Positions 45,601 through 56,600 of a stretch of DNA of 64,000 nucleotides are shown piece after piece (positions within the stretch are counted from its first letter, which is position 1; each line of letters starts with the position of its first letter). The position numbers were made by a program, and so were the translations under genes. Source of the stretch: Branchiostoma belcheri (lineage: Eukaryota > Chordata > Leptocardii > Amphioxiformes > Branchiostomatidae). The DNA lies in assembly GCF_001625305.1 (NCBI RefSeq), contig NW_017802380.1:4143895-4207894 (forward strand), in the 5' to 3' direction. The notes beneath the pieces are model-generated. The model did no database searches and was not told the DNA's origin. It saw only the letters and a list, made by a program, of their open reading frames with translations.

Positions 45601-47703
45601 ATCTTGTCGCTCTACGCGACTTCAAGTTCGATGTTTTGAGTAGCCCATCAATGATGAATGAATGAACGAGCATTGCTTATATTGTTTTTCTCGAAATTAG
45701 GTCAGTATTACTGTACTGCACCATAGAATATAATCCATGAAATTAAGATTGCACGACCTGAGATTACCAGACGCCTGTAGACGGGTGAACCATGAACCCG
45801 GTTCTGAGTGGGCCAATCGGAAATTAAAAGCCCGGTCCCCCGGGTCCCGAGAGCGGACCGAACTTCCACCCCTGCCGGGAAACTAATCTACCAGCCTCCG
45901 CCTGGCGATAACGACCTCCCGCGTATGACGTGACAGGTGTTTACACAATAACGACCGGTGTGTATGCCAAACACTGCACAAGAGCCTATTAAATGTGTGT
46001 ACGCTTTGGGTCACGGATGTCTGTCATAGCGCGAGGACGGAAAAGTAGTTGACGACATCTTGTAGGGAAAACACTCACCGGAACAAGGTCGTATTGGCAC
46101 GGCCAGATGTAACAACAAATCTCTGTCAACTCATTTCTGCTGAACAAACGATAAAGACAGCTCTGTGTCAACCAATTTTTGCTATCCAAACGTTTGCCTT
46201 ACAAACACCAGGCGATGTGAACAAGCACGCGGAATGATACAGATATTTGGCGACCAATAGCGGAGTTAATGTTTGCTGGCTATAAAATTTTATTACAGGG
46301 ATCTAGAGGCTGGCCTGTCCTCGTCGTACATGAGGCATGATGCCGCCAGCCTGAAGTGAAGCGGGACACGGACACTCCTGAATAAACCACGCGTGTTTGT
46401 GGTCTTGTTTGTTAGAAGTTGGCAGTAGTACAACGGAAGACGATGCAGTACATAGCATAGGGCAATTGTTTGTCTGGCATATTTGTACGGTGTTGATGAC
46501 TGACAAATAGTCAGAGAGTTTTCCCAGTCTGAAACAATAAAGTACTTACTATAAGTCTGTGCTCTTGGTTATCTATATTAAATTGACAGTAATAGAAAAA
46601 GTTGATATTCACCGCAAAAGACAGTTGTTTGTCTGGCAAATTTGCACGGCGTTTGACGATTCACAAATAGCTACATCGTTTTTCCAGTCCCAATATGACT
46701 ACCAGTTACAGAGGATGTAGCCTGGATGCCAGACCCAAAGCACACTGGACACAAAAAAAAAGCCAGGCTCACTGAGATATTTGTGTCCAGTGTGCTATGG
46801 GTCTGGAACCCAGGCTACAGAGGATGAAACCAAGTACGTCTGTTCAATCAACTCGAGTGGACAGTAATAAAAAGAAAGATGATATTCACTGCATATGGCG
46901 GTTGTTTGTCCAGCATATTTGCGTGGTGTTGCTGGCCCTTAAGCAACCGATGTGTTTTGACCCGTCCCTGTCACCCTTAAGACAACCCGCGAAGTTTGCA
47001 AAACTCAAGATAGAAAGTCTGGCGTGGTCTGGGAAGTCGTTTCCTGACCATTAGCAAACTAAACGTGACGGAAACTGGCCATTGGGGTGTCAGATTACGT
47101 GCTCCCCTCACTTCTCCCCCCAACCGTGGACCGAAATAGAAATTTTCTTCTGGATAAGGAAAGACATAAATAACAACATGGTAACGTCGGGCCCAATGTT
47201 AGCCCCCTACCTTCAGGTGTCGGGCTGGGTTCTGGAGACGGTGAGGATGAACATTTGTCGGTTCCCAACTCTCCCGGCCCGTCCTTCAGACCGCCGCAGC
47301 AGGTCGCGTCCTTCCGAGCCTTGCGGATGTCCTGCCGAAGGCCGCGCGCCGACCTGGTCATGGCGTCCACGGACTCCAACAGCGCCTTGAGGGCGTCGTT
47401 CACTCCGGCGTTATCCTCGCACGGTTTGCCGTGGAAGTTGTAAATATGGTTGAACACCACGGATCCGGATCCGTCCGAGGATTCGTACACGTCCGTCCTG
47501 TTCTGTAGACCCGGTTTGTTGACGTTGCTGCAGAGAGACCGCGTCACGGTGATAGGGTCCTCCGGCACGGGGAACGGCTGAGGCGCCCTGGCCTGCCGTA
47601 CTGTATCCTCCGTGAGCGTCAGTCCGACCTGCAACAAAACTAACACGGCGAGAAACACGTCCATCCCGACCTGCCGCCTTATCGCCGCCATGTTACCCGT
47701 CAT
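36317..47703 (-). CDS. Secreted fibrinogen C-terminal domain (FReD) protein
   Basis: Six minus-strand exons (47703-47211, 39220-39084, 38255-38159, 37985-37818, 36773-36681, 36468-36317) join in phase to 379 residues. The first exon carries a signal sequence ([20 protein letters not shown] after MAAIRRQVG), a region with several Cys, a predicted helical stretch ([19 protein letters not shown]), a CC pair and a Ser/Pro-rich linker. The remaining exons encode one fibrinogen-like domain: [112 protein letters not shown]. The four Cys and the Ca2+-site acidic cluster (RDEDNDN) are kept. Such proteins act as secreted lectin-like recognition or angiopoietin-like factors; no collagen or membrane segment places it in a specific subfamily. 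Two in-frame ATGs (47703, 47691) precede the signal; 47691 lies in AACATGG and may be the true start. Confidence 0.9.
38878..38933. repeat. CT-rich microsatellite
   Basis: Mostly CTCTCT with CCT interruptions, in an intron of the fibrinogen-domain gene. Confidence 0.85.
39381..39470. repeat. Fragment of the GGGCCCCCT repeat family
   Basis: TATAGGGCCCCTGGTGGGTT, then AGTACTGCAGCAGAACTTTC and AGTTTTCATAT, follow the order of the module at 42736 (GGGCCCCCTGGCGG, GGTACTGCAGCTGAACTTCC, GGTTTTGATAT). Confidence 0.6.
40072..40180. repeat. AAGCAACTGG-family foldback remnant
   Basis: GGTTAGACATCCAGGTAATA and ATACACAAGGAAACTGGGTA are followed at once by the inverted arm TTGCTTGAGTAGCTG and TTCTTGTGTAGTAT. 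It appears to be a copy whose two arms have been joined by loss of the middle. Confidence 0.6.
42572..43462. mobile_element. TA-flanked non-autonomous element built of about 130-bp modules
   Basis: The ends CCTTCGCCAA and TTGGCGAAGG are inverted, and TA dinucleotides border both sides (42570-42571, 43463-43464), as for Tc1/mariner-type target sites. Inside are a (TGTC)n tract (42613-42648), two GGGCCCCCT modules about 132 bp apart (42738, 42870), and four octamer-pair modules 108-129 bp apart. There is no coding frame of note. Fragments of it occur at 3169 and 39381. Confidence 0.65.
43018..43407. repeat. Four spaced inverted octamer pairs (ATGCAAAT-N9-ATTTGCAT)
   Basis: Four 25-bp units lie at 43018-43042, 43147-43171, 43275-43299 and 43383-43407. 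Each has ATGCAAAT or a one- to two-base variant, nine bases, then an exact ATTTGCAT. Units 1 and 4 are exact in both halves. ATGCAAAT is the POU/Oct octamer. Several units continue TAATTAATGAG. They lie inside the TA-flanked element. Confidence 0.8.
44968..44993. repeat. CT dinucleotide microsatellite
   Basis: A run of CTCTCT within CCCCTCTCTCGCTCTCTCTC, in the long intron of the fibrinogen-domain gene. Confidence 0.85.
46718..46817. mobile_element. 100-bp MITE with 9-bp target duplication
   Basis: Arms of 36 bp (46718-46753 and 46782-46817) start TAGCCTGG and end in CACTGGACACA, with three mismatches between them. The flanks carry an exact 9-bp direct repeat CAGAGGATG (46709-46717 and 46818-46826). 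Long inverted ends with a 9-bp duplication fit Mutator-like elements. It lies in the intron of the fibrinogen-domain gene. Confidence 0.85.
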
Positions 47704-49151
47704 TGCGTGTGTTGATGAGACGATGAAGGGTCCGACTTTCCCTCCTCTCAGACTCTAGCGCGCGCCGATGACTACTCCACAGGCCGCGTCTCCAGCGCCG
47801 CTATGTGTACTGGGAACTCGATCCGCCCGGTGCTGATGTGATGTGGTCTGGGCTAGGCTGGCCTCGACCCCCGCGACGCGATTAACTGCTCCAGCCACGC
47901 GCCGATGTTGTGCTTTACAGTCTTTACAGAAAATCACGCCGAATTCGAAGAGGCAACACTGATTCAATACTGGTCGGTAACTGATTTGAAGGAGGTAGCC
48001 AATAGGTTAGAAATAATTCAATTTGAGCAACGTTGGCGTCCTACAGCGCTTTATTCACTCTTAAATATCGTGGTTTGGACCAAGGGACTGTACAAAGTTT
48101 GTCGGGGGAGAATGGCTTGCAGATGGTAAGGGAGACGATCGTAATCTTAACACTTCCTGACATTTGGGACTGTCGAGAAAAGAGGACGCCCAGAACAGGT
48201 TACGATTTCCCATCACCACATTTACTTTGATTACACGCGTATTCGTAAAAAAAACACGATATAAAGCATACCCCATGGAGCCTGCTAACTAGGCTAACTA
48301 GAAGCGCTCCATGATCCACTACACGCGTTCTCAGGTTGCCTTTACGAGTCTTGTAGCGGGGGAGTCCAGACCAGGGACGCCTGGGGTGCACACGCCGGGT
48401 TTCATCACCTGGACCACTATAAAAACGGGTTCAAAGATAGAAAATCGACTGTACATATAAAGATGAAAAGAAAGCAAAGTGCACGCTCTTGAAGTTTGGG
48501 GAGTAGGCCATAGAATATAGCTATTTATATGTAAAGCAGAACTCGTAGCAGGTTAGCCTCAATGTGTGCCGGTTGTCGTCTCGTTCCTGAGAGTTGTTAC
48601 GTTGACATTTACAGGCCGGTGTTTCCATAAAAAGATTTCATTTGCCACCAACCACCCCCATGATGTTTCCTTTATATAATGTGTTTCAAATTTGTGTTCT
48701 GTTGTTTTGTGTTAGACCGACATCAATACGTGTATTTTGTGGCCCTGACCACCCTCTCATCATGGTCATCACTGGGAGATTTGGTGACAAGGCGATGAGA
48801 GACTCATTTGTAGACTCCCTCATTTCGGCTCTGAGGAATAGTTGTAGTCGGTTAATCATTAGGCGATTAGAGAAGTTTAGCCAAACCATGCAGCCAATTT
48901 CAACACTCGATTTGCTTCGGCCCCAAGGAATCTGGCGCGGAAAAGCGTGACAAGCCAAACATTCGCAGTTTCCTCGTTACGCTATACATTGCGAAGCAGT
49001 GCAACTAGGCAATCAGAGATGGCAGACTTCAAACTGAAGTAATATGTGTTGTAATGAAACAATTTTACAATGCACGATATTGTCCCTGTTGATGATGTCA
49101 AACAGTAAAGGCACATGGAAATCGTTACATAATCATGACGACTGTACTTCA

Positions 49152-49186
49152 GTCCAAGGCTCTGCGCTCTGAGCAGAGCCTTGGAC
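49152..49186. repeat. Perfect 14-bp stem-loop
   Basis: GTCCAAGGCTCTGC (49152-49165) and its exact complement (49173-49186) enclose a 7-base loop. No T-run follows and its role is unknown. Confidence 0.7.
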
Positions 49187-49762
49187 GCCTCTACTACAGG
49201 AACGAATATTATCAAACAAACCCTGACTTCAAGGCCACACCTGTTGCCGTGATAACGTAACCTCTCATCGCCGACGCTTTATCAGCGGTCACATTTAGTC
49301 AGGTTACGGTACGACACGGTGCAATACTGGAGTTATTGTACAGTTATAGGGCATATGATATATGATGGCTGGTCTCAGGGCCAAGGGCTGACCTGGGAGG
49401 ACACGGATGGGCGCGTCAAGTCTTGATATCGCCTGGCATCGGACCAGGAAAGGTCTGTCAACTTGCCGCTGAAATTATAGACGTGCCCCTCCTCCCTAAC
49501 TGTGCCAAAATTGGACCTCTGGTCTTCTCTGGCCGGATAGCTCCTCGGGCCAATTACGTACCCTATTAGGGCCAATTTCTCCTGTATCCTAGGATGAGTC
49601 TGACCTACCTGCCTCGGACAGGAACTGGCCCCTCCGTTGATGGCGCGCTGTTTTGAGTTTATCCCAAATGTACCCATGTTCGTTGAGTGCGAAGTCGTCT
49701 TCTTCCTCTTCCGTTAAGTTCTGCCTCAAGAGGCCAGTGTGTTCACCAACATCGACCCAATT

Positions 49763-49789
49763 AAGGACATTATCTTGTATAATGTCCTT
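49763..49789. repeat. Perfect 11-bp stem-loop, shares a motif with 5838-5874
   Basis: AAGGACATTAT and ATAATGTCCTT enclose CTTGT. The right half and its flank read TGTATAATGTCCTTG, identical to the right half of the structure at 5853. Confidence 0.65.
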
Positions 49790-51250
49790 GATCCAATGGA
49801 CAGTCGACTGTATCTGAATGCACCACTTGTTCAGAAGTTGCTGAATTTCCTGATTTCTGTCATGATTTCTGTCACGCTCAGTTTAGCCGTACAAAGCTGT
49901 CAGAAACTTTTCCGCTACGGTTCACATAAAACCCGCCTGGTCTACCTGCTTCATGTCTCCATCACCCTGCTATCCCGCAACTCTGGGTTCTATTCGAGCT
50001 TCTGGTGGTTAACAAGGACGGTAGTTTATGTCTTGCCGACGTTCGAAAATAATCCATTTGCCTACACGCATCTAATGCCAAATTTAGATTGGGACCTACA
50101 GTCACTGTAGGTCCGACGTACGTATGTCTTGGATTGGGCTACTCTCGTACATATACATAATACGTGTCGAGCTAGGGCGGAGATGTGCTTTACATTTATA
50201 TCTATAGCTTTATTTTGGTAATGAGAGTGTCAGAGCTCATTATTGACGACGTAAAACGACACCGGAGAGACACCCGCCCATCTTTCTGACACCTGTACAG
50301 GAGCACTGTTCACAGTCGAGTGTGCAAGTGATGCTGATGGCCGTGCTGTGAAGATTGGCACGGAATGTGTGCTGGCATTTGGACAGATTCACACTCAAGG
50401 CAAGGAAATCTTGGATGTGATCCTTGGATTCTGTATGTCTTACTTATGTCAACAACACGATACAGGGCTACTCGGCATGGCTGGTGTCGGGACTACATTT
50501 GATCTTGGGTCTCTCCAGGATTGTGTTGAAAGCTGGATGACGGCCAAGGGTAGCTGTAGATGTAGATCCATTAATGTACCAGACATGTTCTCGCCTCCTC
50601 CCGACCCCTCCCACACTGTACCCACTGTACATACCTGTCTGAAAACAGGTACCAATCAGAAGTGACGATCTTTTCCTTCTTGAAGAGTATCTGTAGATAT
50701 GTGCAAAAATTAAAACTTACAGCTGATAAGACAGCACCATATCCTGACTCTTTGCCAAGTGCCATTGTCAAAATTTTCTTTAATCGCATATATCAAAGCC
50801 CTCGGCAAAGCGTATATCCTCAAGCAGATGTATGCTTCGGTACACTTACTGAAACTTTTTGTACGTCTTACAGACAGACAGATGGTATGTTTTTCCTCAA
50901 TAGGCTCCCCATACAACTAGTACGACACTTTAATGTATGATTTATTTTTACTAATCAGGTCTAGTTTATTTCCCTGCAATTTATCATCTATGTGCCGTGT
51001 ATAACAGAGTAACGCGCGCCCCTGACTGTCACACGACCTCGGTCCATTCCCGGGCGTTGTGCGGAATGCCGGTTTGCCCTGTCTCCATGGAGATGTCGGG
51101 AAATGTAGACTGAAATAACAAGTTCACGGCCCGATCTCTGCCCTGACACACTCCCTATATCCCCCGGTAACATTAACACATTGCCGTACATATGGGGATT
51201 ACTATGTGCTATTTTCAGTGCGTCTTTAGAGAGGAATGAACGGAAAGACA

Positions 51251-53667
51251 TGCACGTCTACCTCACCTCCGAGCAGATGTTGGAATGGAACGTAACGTTT
51301 TCTGGCTAGTAAGAAAAACTGGGTGGCAAGCCAAAAGAAGCTTGGATATTACACACAGATACAAAGTACCCATATATCTCACATGTAACTCAAAGAAACC
51401 ACTGAGATATTTTTGAAGCTTGACTTCATATCTTCATACAGATACAAGTACAATACAATAAGTATACAGTTGCAGCTAGTTGTCATTAAATTTTAAGTAG
51501 CAGACAAGGAATGTGAGTAGTTTTGCAACATTTACAATAATTACAAAGTATGTGGCTTCACAAGTCTCCAAGGAGATGTAGGATCTGACTCGATATTTTA
51601 CGCAGGTTTTTCAGGCTACAATAGTTAGATAAAAAGAAAAGAAAGCAGACTACCAGAAAAGGATAAAACGCCTCAAAAACTTATGTAAGACACTGAGCTG
51701 GACCCTACATCTGCTTGGCTTAGCTTCACAACACTGTGCAAGGCACTGGTAGTATAAAACACAGGCTCAATGTTCCATGTATGAAACATGGATATCACAA
51801 TAGATAAATAATCTTCAAATACAACTCATATCATATGTACAGATATTTTCAGCACCCAAAACAAGCAAAGTAATGCCACTCAATACAAAATGACATAATA
51901 CTGAACCAAATTTTCCTCTTTGTCACAAAAACATTCAGATCAACAGTGTACATACAAAGGTACAAAAACATTTTGGCTAAGGCAACCCCAAGTTCATTTT
52001 TATATTCCCACAGGTTTAATCAGTGGGTGCTGAGTTTCAGCATAAGGCAAAGTGGTGTTGGTAACAGTGTACATGTTAAGTTGTTATGTTGTAACAGTTG
52101 ATTCAAACTTGCCATTCATTGTCATTAATACTTTAATACATTAAAATATTTTTCTAGATATGTGGAAAGAGGAAGTGAAGATACAAAAATATCCCCTCAT
52201 GTTTTGATTCTGTTCTATTGATATGGTTGGGATACTGGCTCATTGGTGATTTCTAAGTGATATGAAAAGACCATAAAATCTACATGTACACCAAAGGTTT
52301 CAGCACCCAGGAATGCTTTCATGCAGTATTATTGCTGGTCCAATATTTTGGTGAGGACTCCAAAGTACTAGTAAGATGACCTTGATATACATTGTATAAG
52401 CAGTTTTTAGCAGTGCAGTGGTCTGCATATCACTCAGCACTGTCACTCTTGTATCAACAAGTTCTTACATGTGAGGCATGCCAATGGTTGGGGACTGCAC
52501 ACAATCAGAGATAATGTAGCATTCCTCCTTAACAATATACGGTATCTTAATTACACATGGTGCATTCATGTATTGGCAATACATGGAGGTGCAACTTCCT
52601 AACATGGCAAGGTCTTTACCTAGAATAAATAGTGAACTCAAATGACACAGACTTAATGTCATAGTCACAGAAAAGGATGATAACTAGTAGTTCTGTGGTA
52701 CTAGTAAAATTTTACATTAGCCACATGTATCTACCATAGATCCCAACATAAAAACTCACACAAAAATAGATCATACCAACACTTAACAATGTTTCCTATT
52801 GCTTAATTACAATCTTGTTATAAATTGATCCTTTCTTATATTTTTTGGGTTCCTATGATATCATAGTTTGTTACATCATGTACAGGATCATCACATACAT
52901 GTAGAATATAACATGGCTTTCTGGCAAGTTGATGAATTATATGGAAGCAACAGAAGCATAAAATCATTAGAATTGGGTGAAGCCAAAAAAACCCAATACC
53001 AAAAGTAACAAAAATAGCACTAACTATTTTGTATTCATTCAAACTTGGGGAGAAGTTACAACATGTATGTAAAGTACATCAGGTACCAGGGTATGACTCT
53101 CTGTGACACTGAACAGACAAGAACCACCCAGACAGACCCGGGATCTCCCCTGTCTGATCTGTGTGTATTAACCTTGAGTAGGGCCTTCCCTCGGTGGGTC
53201 ATTAACAAGGCTGAGTGAGTACAGGGCCTCAACCTGGGCAGTCAGGACCACCAAACCTGGCAATCATCACTGCCAACTATCACCTCTGTACACAACTCTA
53301 GGTTACACTGGCCACTTCAAACTTGAAATGACACTGGATGCAGGAATATCTTACAAATACTAGCTAAAATAGAGTCACACCTGTACTGGTGACCATAAGA
53401 ACCACCTAGTCATTGTGACTACTTTATGGTGGTCCCTCAGATAGTTTTGACATTGACCCAAGTAATCCTATCTACAGTGGTCACCCGTCTACTGTAACCC
53501 CCTGAAGGCCTTTGAGTGGTTGACAATAGACAGGTTTGACTGTGTCATCATCATCATCAGTGTTTCGCCATTGCTGTTTAGGCTTCTGCATCAAGGCAGG
53601 TTAGAACTGAATGTTGTAGACAGCCATGACTACAGCAGAGTCACTATGATAGCAGCTTGTCCTGCCA
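51251..53667 (-). other. Probable long 3' UTR of CFAP20DC
   Basis: AT-rich sequence with no exons or bounded repeats follows the CFAP20DC stop codon on the minus strand. The 3' end of the transcript was not located. Part of this stretch may be intergenic. Confidence 0.4.
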
Positions 53668-56600
53668 TCATGCCAGCTCGTAGTACTTGCAGCTCTTGGG
53701 GTCGAAGTAACAGTTGAGACAGGGGTCGTACAGCAGGTCCAGCTCCTCCTCCAGCTGCTGTTCTGACTCGGCGCTGACCAGGGAGCTGGGACCACTGCCT
53801 GTAAGTGTAACACACAGGACAAAACTTAGTGTCTATACCTACTCATTTCCTGGGCTATCAGACATTCTTAACCAAAACATCAGCAAGAATTCAAGATGAA
53901 AACGGAGGGCTTGGGGAAAAAAAGACATCTGACTAAATTCAGTCCCTGAAACTGTGTGTTCTAGGGTACTTCCTGTCAACTTATACCATACTTTCATGTT
54001 GATTGTTCAGCTCAATACATGTACAAAGAGAACAAACATAGTGAGACATCCACCTCAGAAAGGAGCGAAGTGTCAGAAATATTCAATAGCCAGTGGTGCA
54101 ATGTGCAATCTCAGACTATCACACACTTGTAGCGCTTTATAAGCAAGTGTACGACCCAACCATTACTTTCGTTCCACATACAGAATGTTTGACCTAAAAA
54201 CGGCACAACTCCACATGGAACACACAATACGCCACCTCTTCACATGCCATATGTCATATTTGGCAGTCTGGGGTTTGACAGACGTCCAATGATGACAAGA
54301 ATGCTGGAGGCTCCCTTAGGGCAGCGTTATCCCATATTTGCTACATTCATGGAACTCGACACACCATCCCAGGAACTTGGTACAGTTTGCCAGAGGCAAG
54401 GTCTGACCTTTCTAAACACTAATTTTTATCTCACAGAATCTGGGAACCTGACTAATGTCTGGTAACTACTGATGATACAAAAACTTTTCTGTGACAAACA
54501 CATTTCATTTCTCGTGAAGTTTAATCAGTTACGAGTACATCAATACCCTGCAATTCTATTATTACTGCACCTGAAAATAAATAGAAAATAGACTGACACA
54601 TCTTCCCACTTTTGCTTATTCTAAAATCATGAGTACTGAGGCACATGTGACTGACCAGGTGAGATGTCTTGGTTGGTTCCTGACTGTTTCCTTGGTGACA
54701 GGTCCTTGTGTTCCAGTGGTTTGTGCTCACTGGGCAGCACGATGGGAGGGCTGAACACCATGGTCCAGTCCCTACACAGGAAAAACAGCAAATGTATTCA
54801 TGTATCTAGTTATCATTTCACTTTCCTGTAGTGACAATGTTAGGTCACAAATTCTCAATGTTGATCTTGTCTTGATATTGTTTGTATCTTAATACCTGTA
54901 CTTGCAGAGCAGCTGCTTGTAGCCAATAGAGTTTCACAAAGTGTCTGCCAAAGCCTTACCTTGGGTTGGACTGCATCAGTGGGTCTTTCCTGGAGGAAGG
55001 GAGGCGCATCTCATCCTGGTAGTGGTTAGCTAACATGGCAGGGACCTGGAGGGAAATAGAAATATCAGTCTTAGAGATTCCACTGAGCTCCATACTCTGA
55101 GTTCTGTACTCAACTTGTACGTACCAACCCAACAGGCTATAAGATACAACCTACTGATACTACCATGTACTGATACTGACATCATCTTCGCTGGTGCTCA
55201 GCCCGGTGTTGTTGTAGTTGAGATGTTCCTGACTACCAGTACCAGTGCTGCTGCTCTGGCTAACACTGGAGTTCCATAATCCACTTGTACATACCAACCC
55301 AAAATACTATCAACTGTAAGATACAGATTCAGACTTACAGGAGCTCTCCATGTACTGATGCTGGCATCATCGTCGCTGGAGCTCAGCCCGGCGTTGTCGT
55401 AGTTAAGTCGTTCGAAGCTGGTGTCATGGCTGCCGGTGCCGCTGGTGTGGCTGTCCTCATACATCTCCTCCTCCTGCTGACGCTTCAGACTCGCCAACAT
55501 GGCCGCCTCAAACGACTCGCCCAGGGACGCGTTTGGGGACTGGTAGTTCCTCCAGTCGTACTCCTGGGTCTGGGGAAATGGTAAAGATTTCAGACTGGTC
55601 CAGCCAGCGGAAGTGTCTGGTGCTAACTGGACAAGATCTGTGGAGGATGAGTTAGTATTAACTGTCCAACATGGCCGCCTCAAATGACTTGCTCAAGGAG
55701 TTGGGGGACTAGTACTAGTAGTTCCTCCAGTTATACTCCTGGGTTTGTCAAATCATGGCAGAGATGGACTTGAAATACTTTACCTCTGTAAACATTCATC
55801 TGCCAGTTTGAAAAATAGAGTGTTTGAGTGATCTCTAGTGCAACACTAGCTGTTGTTCAGACATGCGTTTTTTAGGGTGGCAGGTATGTGACCAGTGCCA
55901 CCTACCAAGAAATGGTAGTACTACAGCCTGTTGGGACTAATAACCATTAGTTACTGCTAACTTACTGTAGACAATCTTGTTTCCACATCTTCCTTCGTCA
56001 GTTCTTTCAGCTTGGACACTTTGACGCTGAGTCGAGACTGGCTGGAGTTCCTACTCCTGGACCCGACCCTCTGTGACACCGTCTTGCTGAAGGTTGGAGA
56101 CATCTCCACACTAGGCAGCGGTGTCGGGAGGAAGCCGTTTGGACTTAACGTGTTCCCTGAGCTTGGTGTGTCGTTCTCCTCGTGGTCCTGGCTTGTGAGA
56201 GTGCTCCTGGTCTGTTGCTGCTGCCTGAGCTGCTGAGAGCTGTGGGAGGAGTGTGGGCTCTGGGCCGGTGTGTGGCCCGTGCGGGGGCTGGGGCTCCTCA
56301 GGATCTTCTGGTGCATGTCTAAGACAGGCTCCTCCTCGCTACTGGAGCTGGCGTAGAAGTCGTCTTCAGGGTGAGCCAGTCTGGCCGAGCGGTCCGATGC
56401 CTTCCACTGGCTTCTTCTCAACTCATGTCTCTCCCGTATCTGGATGATGCGACTCTGTAGAAAACAAGACAGGATGTCAATCATTGGCAATAACCATGCC
56501 TCACTCAATTTTGTAGGGACTCGATTCTGCGGTACAAACAATTCTTATGCAAAACTTACATGCACTGATTTTTAAAAGAAGTTTTTTGAATATTGGACAA

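Larger units (their letters stand above)
39221..47210 (-). other. 8-kb intron of the fibrinogen-domain gene
   Basis: The intron runs in phase 1 between the N-terminal exon and the FReD exons. It holds the repeat fragments and transposons listed separately plus CT and CTGT microsatellites. I found no further exon that would fit its phase. An open frame at 45081-45500 shows no recognisable domain and no splice support. Confidence 0.6.
47704..51250. other. Unassigned intergenic region
   Basis: This lies between two minus-strand genes. It should hold the promoter of the fibrinogen-domain gene at its left edge. Several open frames of 60-125 codons occur on both strands (for example 49739-50110 and 50348-50665, plus strand), but none shows a domain or splice structure I recognise. 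Stem-loops at 49152-49186 and 49763-49789 are listed. Confidence 0.4.

Noticed and set aside
48642-48950. Plus-strand frame of 102 codons
   Set aside because: There is an equally long frame on the opposite strand and no domain; probably chance.
50348-50665. Plus-strand frame of 105 codons in the unassigned region
   Set aside because: Parts look protein-like (ECVLAFGQ, GMAGVGTTFDLG) but no family is recognisable and no exon structure can be supported.
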